From Eulemur rufifrons (lineage: Eukaryota > Chordata > Mammalia > Primates > Lemuridae), in contig NW_027182922.1 of NCBI RefSeq assembly GCF_041146395.1, positions 62,501-126,500 of the forward strand: a stretch of DNA of 64,000 nucleotides, written 5' to 3'. This document shows positions 1-9,516 of the stretch, piece by piece (positions within the stretch are counted from its first letter, which is position 1; each line of letters starts with the position of its first letter). The position numbers were made by a program, and so were the translations under genes. The notes under the pieces were generated by a model. The model saw nothing but the letters and a program-made list of their open reading frames with translations. It ran no database searches and was not told where the DNA came from.

Positions 1-231
1 TGAACAGGATCCTCAGTTTTCAGCCTGTTCCTTTAAGAATCATTTGATTCATCAGCTGGGACTCTACCAAGGTTCTATAGACCCCTCTATGAGTGCACCC
101 AGTAAACTGGCTGGTTCCAAGAAGTATACCGCAGAGCTTTTGAAATAACTACTACGGTGAGAATTATTTGCCAGTTTTTGCAGCACCTTTCACAATAATT
201 GTGTTAAGATTCGCCTCTGCATCCTTAAACA

Positions 232-244
232 CAAGATGGCTGCC
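232..244 (+). promoter_or_regulatory. YY1-like motif in satellite monomer (representative)
   Basis: CAAGATGGCTGCC closely matches the known YY1 consensus (AAGATGGCGGC type). The same 13 bases recur at 1327-1339 and 14082-14094 and in most left-block monomers. In many right-block B monomers the site reads CAAGAAGGCTGCG (for example 17704-17716), which destroys the ATGG core. Binding is inferred only. Confidence 0.4.
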
Positions 245-525
245 ATGGAAAACACTATGCTGAGGCATAGCTCACTTGGTGTTGCCAATACTTGGTACTG
301 GACCCTGGCAAGAAGCCAGTTTTTTAAGTATCATTCCATGATCCTTTCTCCACTATTTTAAATGGCAGAGCACCTTTTGGCAGTTAGCATAAGAATGAGT
401 CGCTGGAAGGGACTTTTTTTGTGGGGTCGGGTGGTGTTTGGGGGTCAGGGCATCTTTCAGTCTGGCGGTTTGTTTTTATTAGGCCCAGAGAGGAGAAGTG
501 GGCATGTGTGTGGCAGGTGAAAAGT

Positions 526-564
526 GCTGATCCTCTTTCAGTCTTAGGGTGAAAGAGGATCAGC
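526..564. repeat. Satellite palindrome with paired changes in both arms
   Basis: Two perfect 15-bp arms (526-540 and 550-564) flank a 9-base centre. Compared with neighbouring monomers, both arms differ at two matching positions (GCT for GCG and CTC for CTG on the left, with complementary changes on the right), so pairing is retained although the sequence changed. Confidence 0.85.
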
Positions 565-1616
565 AGTTTTCAGCCCGTTTCTTTAAGAATCCTTTGATTC
601 ATCACCTGGCAATCTACCATGGTTCTCTGGACCCCTCAATGCGTGGGACCCTTTAACTGGATACTTCCAAGAATTATGCTGCAGAGCTTTTGAAATAACC
701 ACTACGTGGAGAATTATTTGCCAGTTTTTGCAGCACCTTTCACCATAATTGTGACAAGGTTCGTCTCTGCCTCCTTAAACCAAGCTGGCTGCCATGGACA
801 AAACCATGCTGAGGCCTACCTCACTTGGTATTGCCTATACTTGGTACTGGAGCCTGGCAAGAAGCCAGTCTTTTAAGTATCATTCCACCAACCTTTTTCC
901 ATTGTTTTAAAAGGCAGAGCACCTTTTGCCAGTTAGCAAATGAGTTGCTGGAGGGCACGTTGTTGTGTGGAGTCAGGTGGTGTGTGAGGGGGCAGGCGCT
1001 CTGCCAGTCCAGTGTTTTTTTTTTTAATCCTCAGAGAGGAGAAGTTGGCATGTGTGCAGCAGGTGAAAAGTGCGGATCCTGTTTTAGTCTTAGACTGAAA
1101 CAGGATCCACATTTTCTGCCCGTTCCTTTAAGAATCATTTGACTCTTCTTCCGTGAATCCACCATGGTTCTCTATAACCCTCTATGCGTGGCCCCAGGTA
1201 ACTAGCTGGTTCCAAGAAGTATGCCATAGAGCTTTTGAAATAACCACTACGTGGAGAATTATTTGCCAGTTTTTGCAGCACCTTTCACCATAATTGTGAC
1301 AAGGTACTTCTCTGCCTCCTTAATCCCAAGATGGCTGCCAGGGAAAAAACTATGCTGAGGCCTAGCTCACTTGGTGTTGCCGATACTTGGTACGGGAGCG
1401 TGGAATAAAACCAGTCTTTCAAGTATCATTCCACCATCCTTTTTCCATTATTTTAAAAGGCATAGCACCGTTTGCCAGTTAGCATAAGAATGAGTCACTG
1501 GAGGGAACGTTTTTGTGTGGGGTCGTGTGGTGTGTGTGGGGGGGCAAGCCCTCTGTCAGTCCAGTGGTTTGTTTTTATTATGCCCAGAGAGGAGAAGTGG
1601 GCATGTGTGTGGCAGG

Positions 1617-1671
1617 TGAAAAGTGCGGATCCTGTTTCAGACTTAGACTGAAACAGGATCCGCACTTTTCA
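1617..1671. repeat. Satellite palindrome, perfect 24-bp arms
   Basis: Arms 1617-1640 and 1648-1671 are exact reverse complements around a 7-base centre (ACTTAGA). The core contains GGATCC in both arms. It lies in the middle of a 547-bp monomer, and the same structure recurs in most left-block monomers. It could form a cruciform or an RNA hairpin if transcribed. Confidence 0.9.
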
Positions 1672-1694
1672 GCCCGTTCCTTTAAGACTCCTTT

Positions 1695-2116
1695 TTTTTT
1701 TTTTTTTTTCATTAATAACAATTTAATTTTACAGAATCAAAGAGTCTAACAGTATATCTTGTTAGATACAGTATGTCCTCATAATGTATACATTATTTCT
1801 TGTACAATGATATGAAATAATATGGGAAATATTCATGATAAATTATTAAGTGAACAATGCAAGTTAAAAACAACAGTTTCATATTTTGTTTCCCCACCCC
1901 CCCTTTCCCGAGTCAGCACCTTCAAGTGTTACCACTCCCTAAACGGTGCGCAATGCACTCATTGTGTAGGCATACCCCCATCCCCTCCCCCACCCCCCAC
2001 CTCAGTCTGATGTCCAATTGGTGTTGTTCCCAGATTTGTATTTAGGTGATTATCAGGGAAACCAATTTTCTGGTGAGTACATGTGTTGCTTGTTTTTCCA
2101 TTCTTGGGATACTTCA
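1695..2116 (-). mobile_element. 5'-truncated L1 fragment (3' end), antisense
   Basis: Read on the minus strand, this holds the last ~20 codons of L1 ORF2, a 3' UTR with a G-rich purine tract (the C-rich run near 1,977-2,000 on +), and a poly(A) tail seen as the T-run 1692-1710. It is flanked by a perfect 15-bp target duplication CTTTAAGACTCCTTT at 1680-1694 and 2117-2131. The 3' UTR differs from that of the neighbouring full-length L1, so it is a different L1 subfamily. Length is about 420 bp, typical of abortive target-primed reverse transcription. It carries no functional gene. Confidence 0.88.
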
Positions 2117-2138
2117 CTTTAAGACTCCTTTGATTCAT

Positions 2139-3200
2139 TCTCAATGATGGTGGAATGGTGGTGACCTCCTGGATTCGTGCTCCTGGAGTGGAAGGCATGG
2201 GTCTCCCACTGCCCACAACCCTAGAGGTTCACTTCCCCACAAGAACGGTGGTGTGAATCCATGGAGAATCAGCGTGGGACAGAGAGAGAGAGCAAGAAAA
2301 GACTGAGGTGATTAGGGAAATAAATCACCAAAATCTGGAGAGTGCGGGATGGCCAATAGAGAAGGGAGCACGGGACAGCTGTACCCACCTCACCAGAGAG
2401 TGGGGTGGGTTCAGCCCCACAGGAAAGCATCTTGTTCCCCCTCTGACCTCCACACCCACTCAATTGAGGATCTGCCTGAAGTCGGTGCAGAATCGCCACG
2501 GGAGATGTGGGGCTCTGCAGAGAGGAGACATTGGCAGGAGGCATTTTGGACCCTGGAGTGCTGTGCGCAGCTGACGCACCTAGCAACTGTCTCCTATACG
2601 CGGGCGGTGGGGCTGCTTTGGTCCCGGCTCTAGCAGATGCCAAACTGCCTCGTATAGGTGGGCGGCTGGATTCTCCCGGTCCCCGGCTCCTCTGGCCTCT
2701 GCCGGTCCCTGAGCATTCAACCCCAGTGACAGTGATCTGCAGACGGGCGGCCGCCATTGTCGGGGTCCACAGCCTAAACGCTGAGGAGCGATTGGGTACC
2801 GGGCGGCTCCCTGGGCGGCTCCCTTCCCTAGTCCACGGACCCTGACTAGGAGCTCCACCTTTGTGTGAACACTGAGTGGTTCCCCAGTCACGAGAGAGTA
2901 GAGCGTGGACCTTGCAGACATTGGGGTGGGGCAGACCATCGCCCGCGGGAACTGCAGTGGCTGGGGCGTTGGGCGAATGAGGGCACCGCTCCACTCTCCC
3001 TATCCACTGTCTTTCTCACAGAGAGAGACAGAAGCCACCTCGGGAGAGGAAGAGGGGCAGCCCCCCCAGCGGAGCTAGCAAAATCCTGAACAATATGTGA
3101 AGGGCTCCCCCTAGTGACAGAGGAGGCAGCTTACCTGGCACTCACAGTGTGCCCCTATCCAGACTAAAGCTGAAAGAAGGGATCTTAAGGATTCATTCAG
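2139..3200 (+). promoter_or_regulatory. L1 5' UTR / internal promoter region
   Basis: A GC- and CpG-rich ~1.06-kb leader upstream of ORF1, the expected place of the L1 internal Pol II promoter. A reverse-oriented YY1-like core (CCGCCATTGT, 2751-2760) lies inside it, but far from the 5' end where the human L1 YY1 site sits. A run of GAGAGA follows the start at about 2280. No TATA box is evident, as is usual for L1. Confidence 0.6.
2269..2994 (-). other. Long antisense open frame in L1 5' UTR
   Basis: A 241-codon open frame runs on the minus strand through the L1 5' UTR. Its product would be rich in Pro, Ser, Gly and Arg, with a hydrophobic C-terminal stretch of about 20 residues, and shows no domain I recognise. 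Human L1 has a known antisense 5' UTR frame (ORF0, about 70 codons), and this has the same location and polarity but is much longer. GC-rich DNA tends to give long chance frames, so coding status is unproven. Confidence 0.2.
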
Positions 3201-4205
3201 ATGGGAAGGGCTCAGCGAAGGAACTCTAGGAGTATAAAGAATCAAGCTGAAACCATGCCCTCAAAGAGGATTACTAGTTCTCCACCAATTAACACAGAGC
3301 AGATTCCAAATAGCAACGTGTCACAGGAAGAATTTCAAACATGGATCATAAATACGCTGAACATTATGCAAGAAAAAATGGATAATCAACACAAAGAAAC
3401 CACAAAAAAGATCCAGGACTTGGAAGAAAAATTCACCAAAGAAATTGAAATACTGAAGAAAAATCAAACTGAACTCCTGGAAATGAAAAATTTATTCAAG
3501 GAGCTACAAAACACAGTGGAAAGTCTCAAGAGCAGGGTAGATCAAACAGAAGAAAGAATCTCAGAGATCGAAGATAACACTTTCCAATTAAATAAGGCAG
3601 TCACAGAGTTAAAACAAAGAAACATGAGAAATAATCATAGTCTACAAGAAATGTGGGATTATGTGAAGAAGCCTAACGTGAGAGTTATCGGCATTCCTGA
3701 GGGTGAAGAAGACAATAAGCAAGGGTTGAATAAAGTATCTGAAGATATAATTGAGGAAAATTTCCCAGGCCTTGCCAAATCTCTAGATACACAGGTTCAA
3801 GAAGCTCAAAGAACCTCTGAGAGATTCATACCAAATAGGAAGACACCACGTCATGTAGTTATCAGACTGACCAAAATATCCACTAACGAGGCCCTTCTTC
3901 AATCTGTAAGGAGAAAGAAACAAGTAACATACAAAGGAAAGCCCATCCGAATCACGCCAGATTTCTCAACTGAAACCTTACAAGCAAGAAGAGATTGGAG
4001 CCCCATTCTCACTCTTCTGAAACAGAATAATGCCCAGCCTAGAATCCTGTACCCAGATAAGCTCAGTTTTATATATGAAGGTGAAATTAAGACATTCTCA
4101 GATAAACAAAAACTCAGAGAATTCACCAAGACAAGAGCAGCTTTCCAAGAAGTATTCAAAACAGAGTTACACGTGGTCCAGCACAAGAAGGACCCTCGAA
4201 TGTAA
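3201..4205 (+). CDS. L1 ORF1: L1 ORF1 protein (RNA-binding chaperone), intact frame
   Basis: A 334-codon frame, close to the usual ~338 residues of primate ORF1p, starting at the ATG just before a basic MGRAQRRNSRS N-terminus. Residues about 50-145 are a Lys/Glu-rich coiled coil (heptads with SRVDQTEERISEIED) that trimerises the protein. Residues about 155-250 fit the RRM fold (NVRVIGIPEGEED, then RHVVIRLTKIS), and the rest is the C-terminal domain with KPIRITPDFS and QARRDW motifs. ORF1p coats L1 RNA and acts as a nucleic-acid chaperone in the cytoplasmic RNP. No stop or frameshift is seen, which contrasts with the broken ORF2 directly downstream. Family assignment is firm; expression is unknown. 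Confidence 0.93.
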   Translation: MGRAQRRNSRSIKNQAETMPSKRITSSPPINTEQIPNSNVSQEEFQTWIINTLNIMQEKMDNQHKETTKKIQDLEEKFTKEIEILKKNQTELLEMKNLFKELQNTVESLKSRVDQTEERISEIEDNTFQLNKAVTELKQRNMRNNHSLQEMWDYVKKPNVRVIGIPEGEEDNKQGLNKVSEDIIEENFPGLAKSLDTQVQEAQRTSERFIPNRKTPRHVVIRLTKISTNEALLQSVRRKKQVTYKGKPIRITPDFSTETLQARRDWSPILTLLKQNNAQPRILYPDKLSFIYEGEIKTFSDKQKLREFTKTRAAFQEVFKTELHVVQHKKDPRM

Positions 4206-4286
4206 CACTAATCAAGAGATAAATATGAAAACACAGTTATCATAATGGCTCAAGAGAGAAAACAGATCAATGAAATTCAACCCAAC

Positions 4287-7200
4287 ATGAGGAACAGCAA
4301 TCTGTCTCGCTTATCAGTTCTCTCATTAAATGTGAATGGATTGAATTCCCCACTCAAGAGACATGGACTGGCCCAATGGATAAAAAAGATATAAGCCAAG
4401 TATCTGCTGTCTTCAGGAAACTCATCTAACCTGCAAGGATGCATTTAGACTGAAAATAAAAGGGTGGAAATCAATATTCCAAGCAAATGGAACCCAAAAG
4501 AAAGCTGGCGTGGCAGTTCTAATCTCCGATAACGTAGTTTTTAAGTCAACAAAAGTAAAGAAACACAAAGATGGTTACTATATACTGGTGAAGGGTACAA
4601 TTCAACAAGAAGACATAACTATACTTAACATATATGCACCCGATCTAGGTGCACCCAGATTCATAAAGCAAACCCTACTTGATCTGAACCAAATGATAGA
4701 TAACAACACTTTAGTAGCCAGAGATTTTAACACGCCACTGACAGTTCAAGACAGATCCTCCAAACAAAAAATAAACAAAGAAATATTGGACGTAAATAGA
4801 ATGCTAGAACAAATGGGCCTGACTGACATCTACAGGACATTCTACCCAAATACCACTGAATATAAGTTCTTCTCATCAGCTCATGGGACATTCTCCAAGA
4901 TTGACCATATCTTAGGACATAAAGAATGTCTTAAAAAATTTAAAAATATAGAAATAATACCATGCAGCTTCTCGGATCACAGTGGAATAAAAGTAACAAT
5001 GAACCCTAACAGAAATCCTCATTTCTACTCAAAGTCATGGAAGCTAAATAACCTTCTCCTGAACAATCATTTTATAAATGAAGAAATCAAGTCAGAAATC
5101 AAAAGATTCTTTGAATTAAACGACAAAGGAGATACAACTTATCAAAATCTGTGGGACACAGCTAAAGCAGTCCTGAGAGGAAAATTTATTTCCATAAATG
5201 CCTATACCAAAAAGACAGAAAACTTACAAATAGACAATCTAATGAATAGACTCAAAGAGCTGGAGAAGAAAGAAGAGACCAAACCCAAACCCAGCAGAAG
5301 GAAATTATTAAGATTAAATCAGAACTAAATGAAAAGGACCATAAGGGAGCATAAGGGAGATTAAACCAAACCATAACGGAGATTAATAAAACCAAAAGTT
5401 GGTTCTTTGAAAAAATAAACAAAATTGACACACTTCTGGCTAAACTAACCAAGAGCAGAAAAGAAAAATCTCTTATAACCTCGATCAGGAACACGAAAGG
5501 AGTAATCACGACTGATGCCACAGAGATACATGATATCATCTATGAATTCTACAAAAATCTTTATGCACACAAATTAGAAAACCTGGAGGAAATGGACAAA
5601 TTCTTATAAACACACAGCCTTCCCAGGCTCAACCAGGAAGAAATAGAATTCCTGAATAGACCGATATCTAGATCTGAAATTGAAACAGCAATAAAAAACC
5701 TTCCCAAAAAGAAAAGCCCTGGACCAGATGGGTTCACACCTGAATTCTACCATACCTACAAAGAAGAACTGGTGCCCATCGTACATAAACTATTCTCCAA
5801 TATAGAGAAGGATGGGATTCTCCCCAACACTTTTTACCAAGCCAACATAATCCTGATACCAAATCCAGGAAAGGATGCAACTAAAACAGAGAACTATAGA
5901 CCAATTTCTCTTATGAATATAGATGCAAAAATTCTCAATAAAATTCTAACAAATCGAATCCAAGTGCTTATCAAAAAAATAATCCATCACGACCAAGTGG
6001 GCTTCATCCCAGAGATGCAGGGATGGTTTGACATATGGGAATGTAATTCATCACATAAATAGAAGCAAAAATAAAGATCAGATGATCCTCTCAATAGATG
6101 CAGAGAAAGCATTTGACAAAATTCAACACCCTTTTATGATAAGAACACTTAACAAAATAGGCATAGATGGGGCCTATATAAAAATGATACAAGCCATATA
6201 CGACAAACCCTCAGCCAACATCATACTGAATGGGGAAAAACTGAAAGCATTCCCACTTCAAACTGGAACCAGACAAGGCTTACCACTGTCCCCATTACTT
6301 TTCTACATAGTATTGGAAGTCCTTGCAAGAGCTATCAGGCAAGAGAGCAGAATCAAGGGAGTTGAAATAGGGACAGAAGAGATCAAACTCTCACTCTTTG
6401 CTGATGATATGATGTTATATCTATAAAACCCCAAGGTTTCAACCAAGAGACTCCTGGAATTGATCAATGAACTCAGTAAAGTCTCAGGATACAAAATCAA
6501 TACACACAAATCAGAGGCATTCATATATGCCAATAACAGTCAAATGGAAAACCAAATTAAGGACTCAGTACCCTTCAAAATAGCAACAAAGAAAATAAAA
6601 TACCCAGGAATTTATTTAACTAAGGAGGTAAAGGACCTCTATAGGGAGAACTATGAAACACTGAGGAAGGAAATTGCAGAACATGTAAATAGGTGGAAAA
6701 CCATACCATGCTCATGGATCGGTAGAATCAACATTGTTAAAATGTCTATACTGCCCAAAGTTATCTACAGATTCAATGCAATCCTTATTAAATTACCAAC
6801 ATCTTTTTTCACAGACATAGGAAAAATAATTTTACGCTTTGTATGGAACCAGGGAAGACCCCGTTTAGCAAAAGCAATCTTAAACAACAAAAACAAAATG
6901 GGAAGTATTAATTTGCCAGACTTCAAACTATACTACAAGGCTGTGGTTCTTAAAACAGCCTGGTACTGGCACAAGTGCAGGGACACAGACCAGTGGAACA
7001 GAACAGAAAATCCCAATATAAAACCATCCTCATATAGCCATCTAATCTTTGACAAAGCAGACAAAAACATACTCTGGGGAAAAGATTCCTTATTTAATAA
7101 ATGGTGCTGGGAAAACTGGATATCCACATGTAGAAGACTAAAACAGGACACATAACTCTCACCCCTCACAAAAATCAAATCACAGTGGTTAACAGACTTA

Positions 7201-8133
7201 AACCTAAGGTCAGAAACTATTAGAATTCTAGAAGAAAATGTAGGAAAGACTCTTACAGACATTGGCCTAGGCAAAGAATTTATGAAGAAGACCCCTAAAG
7301 CAATCACAGCAACAACAAAAATAAATAAATGGGACCTGATCAAATTAAAAAGCTTCTGCACAGCCAAAGAAACAGTCACGAGAGTAAATGGACAACCTAC
7401 AGAATGGGAAAAAATTTTCGCATACTACACATCAGATAAAGGACTGATAACAAGAATCTATTTAGAACTCAGGAAAATCAGTAAGAAAAAATCAAACAAC
7501 CCTATCAAAAAGTGGGCAAAGGACATAAATAGAAATTTTTCAAAAGAAGATATAAAAATGGCTAACAAACATATGAAAGAGTGTTCAACATCTCTAATCA
7601 TCAGGGAAATGCAAATCAAAACCACAATGAGATATCACTTAACTCCAGTGGGAATGGCCTTTATCAAAAAGTCCCAAAACTATACATGTTGGTGTGGGTG
7701 TGGGGAGATAGGTACATTCATACACTGCTGGTGGGACTGTAAACTAGTGCAGCCCCTGTGGAAAGCAATGTGGAGATACCTTAAACAGATTCAAGTAGAC
7801 CTACCATTCGATCCAGCAATTCCATTATTGGACATCTACCCAGAAGAACAAAAGTCATTCTATAAAAAAGACACCTGCACCTGAATGATTATAGCAGCAC
7901 AATTCACAATCACAAAGATGTGGAAACAACCCAAATGCCCATCAATTCATGAATGGATTAGCAAAATGTGGTATATGTATACCATGGAATATTACTCAGC
8001 TATTAGAAATAATGGCGATATGGCATCTCTTTGGTTCTCCTGGAGAGAGCTGGATCCCATTCTATTAAGTGAAGTATCCCAAGAATGGAAAAATAAGCAC
8101 CACATGTACTCACCAGCAAATTGGTTTCCCTGA
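4287..8133 (+). pseudogene. L1 ORF2: L1 ORF2 (endonuclease/reverse transcriptase), broken
   Basis: Starts at ATG 4287 with the LNVNGL endonuclease motif, then hits a stop near 4392 and shifts frame. The endonuclease continues from about 4411 (QETH with its catalytic Glu; RDFN where GDFN is usual; SDHSGIK) to a stop at 5326-5328. The linker (5329-5640) is shifted and stopped. The RT has SPGPDGF (near 5720), a frame change near 6030-6060, and the catalytic FADD at 6397-6408, followed at once by TAA (6424-6426). The thumb and C-terminal parts lie in 6460-7155 and 7282-7884. The CX3CX7HX4C knuckle begins at 7687. A TGA at 7882 precedes the final segment to 8133. All domains are recognisable but the protein cannot be made whole. 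Confidence 0.92.
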
Positions 8134-8446
8134 GTGCACATTTGGGAACAACACCAATTGGGTATCGGACAGAGGTTGGGGCCGGGTGGAAGGGATGGGT
8201 GTATACCTACTTGATGAATGTGATGTGCACTGCCTGGGGAATGGACACCCTTCAAGTTCTAACTGGGGGGGATGGGGTGGGGGAGAGGAGGGGTGCACAC
8301 CTACATGATGAATGTGATGTGCACTGACTAGGGAATGGACAAAATTGAAGCTCAGAATCGGGGGAAAGGGGAGGCATGAGGAATGTATATAGCCTGATCT
8401 TTTGTACCCCCATAATGAGCTAACAAACAAACAAACAAACAAAAAA
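8134..8446 (+). other. L1 3' UTR and tail
   Basis: The non-coding 3' end holds two copies of a ~40-bp phrase (GATGAATGTGATGTGCACTG at about 8213 and 8307) around a G-rich purine tract, then a CATAATGAGCTAA ending and a short CAAA-repeat tail rather than a pure poly(A). Confidence 0.8.
8265..8293 (+). other. Potential G-quadruplex in L1 3' UTR
   Basis: Four G-runs (8265-8271, 8274-8277, 8279-8283, 8290-8293) are separated by loops of 2, 1 and 6 bases, fitting the standard G3+N1-7 rule. G-rich polypurine tracts are a known feature of mammalian L1 3' UTRs. Confidence 0.7.
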
Positions 8447-8929
8447 GAATCGTTTGATTCATCAGCTGGGAATACACCATGGTTCTTTAAAGACCTCTAT
8501 GCGTGGGCCCAGGTAACTGGCTAGTTCCAAGAAGTATGCCACAGAGCTTTTGAAATAACCACTACGTTGAGAATTATTTGCTAGTTTTTGCACCACCTTT
8601 CACCATAATTGTGATAAGGTTCGTCCGTGCCTCCTTCAACCCAAGATGGCTGGGGCAGACAAAACTATGCTGAGGCCTAGTTCACTTGGTGTTGCCGATA
8701 GTTGGTACTGGAGCCTGGCAAGAAGCCATGCTATTAAGAGTCATTCCACCATCCTTTCTCCATCATTTTAAAAGGCAGAACACCTTTTTCCAGTTATCAT
8801 AAGAATGAGTTGCTGGAGGGGACGTTTTTGAGTGGGGTCGGGTGGTGCGTTGAGGGGAAGGCTCTCTGTCTGTCTGGTGGTTTGTCTTTATTATGCCCAA
8901 AGAGGAGAGGTGGGCATGTGTGTGGCAGG

Positions 8930-8984
8930 TGAAAAGTACGGATCCTGTTTCAGTCTTAGACTGAAACAGGATCCGCACTTTTCA
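8930..8984. repeat. Satellite palindrome, 27-bp arms around one base
   Basis: Arms 8930-8956 and 8958-8984 are reverse complements with a single mismatch (TAC against GCAC) around a lone T at 8957. This is the longest and most complete form of the monomer palindrome in the window and is near cruciform-grade. Confidence 0.9.
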
Positions 8985-9489
8985 GCCAGTTCCATTACGA
9001 ATCCTTTGATTCATCAGCTGGGAATCCACCATGGCTGTCGAGACCCCTCTATGTGTGGGCCCAGGTAACTGGCTAGTTCCAAGATGTATGCCGTAGAGCT
9101 TTTGAAATAACCACTACGTTGAGAATTGTTTGCCAGTTTTTGCAGCACCTTTGACCATAATTGTGATAAGGTTCATCTGTGCCTCCTTAAACCCAAGCAG
9201 GCTGCCACGGACAAAACTATGCTGAGGCCTAGCTCCCTTGGTGTACCGATACATTTTACTGGAGCCTGGCAAGAAGCCATTTTTTTTAAGTACAATTCCA
9301 CCGTCTTTTCTCCATTATTTTAAAAGGCAGTGCACCTTTAGCCAGTTAGCATAAAGATGAGTCACTGGAGCGGCTTTTTGTGTGGGGTTGGGTGTGTGTG
9401 GGAGGGCAGGCCCTCTGTCAGTCCAGTGGTTTGTTTTTATTATTCCCAGAGAGGAGAAGCGGGCATGTATGTGGCAGGTGAAAACTTTG

Positions 9490-9516
9490 GATCCTGTTTC
9501 AGTCTGAAACAGGATC
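9490..9516. repeat. Centre-deleted but still perfect palindrome
   Basis: GATCCTGTTTCAG (9490-9502), a T, and its exact complement CTGAAACAGGATC (9504-9516). Relative to the fuller form, the central TCTTAGAC-like bases are gone, yet symmetry is preserved. Confidence 0.8.

Larger units (their letters stand above)
1..1694 (+). repeat. Satellite I, old left block, monomers 1-3
   Basis: Three tandem monomers, the first cut by the window edge. The phrase CAGTTAGCA recurs at about 381, 930 and 1476, giving a 546-549 bp period. Each monomer holds, in order, a short T-run with a G-rich stretch, a conserved TTATTATGCCCAGAGAGGAG-like segment, a palindrome around GGATCC, a TTTAAGAATCCTTTGATTCAT segment, a CCACCATGG, and a CAAGATGGCTGCC (YY1-like) motif. 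Monomers differ from each other at many positions, more than in the right-hand block, so this looks like the older edge of the array. No gene is supported; short open frames are accidental. Confidence 0.9.
2139..8446 (+). mobile_element. Full-length L1 (LINE-1) retrotransposon, inactive
   Basis: A 6.3-kb element with a CpG-rich 5' UTR (2139-3200), an open ORF1 (3201-4205), ORF2 in several pieces (4287-8133), a G-rich 3' UTR and a terminal CAAACAAACAAA-type tail. It interrupts a satellite monomer. The flanks GACTCCTTTGATTCAT (2123-2138) and GAATCGTTTGATTCAT (8447-8462) form a 16-bp target duplication with two mismatches. The left duplication overlaps that of the antisense L1 fragment, so the two insertions landed within about 25 bp of each other. 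Stops and frameshifts in ORF2 make it immobile on its own. Organisation matches primate L1s; subfamily cannot be assigned by eye. Confidence 0.93.

Noticed and set aside
825..1142. 105-codon frame in the left satellite as a host gene
   Set aside because: It spans a monomer and its palindrome, has no homologous frame in neighbouring monomers, and shows no recognisable domain.
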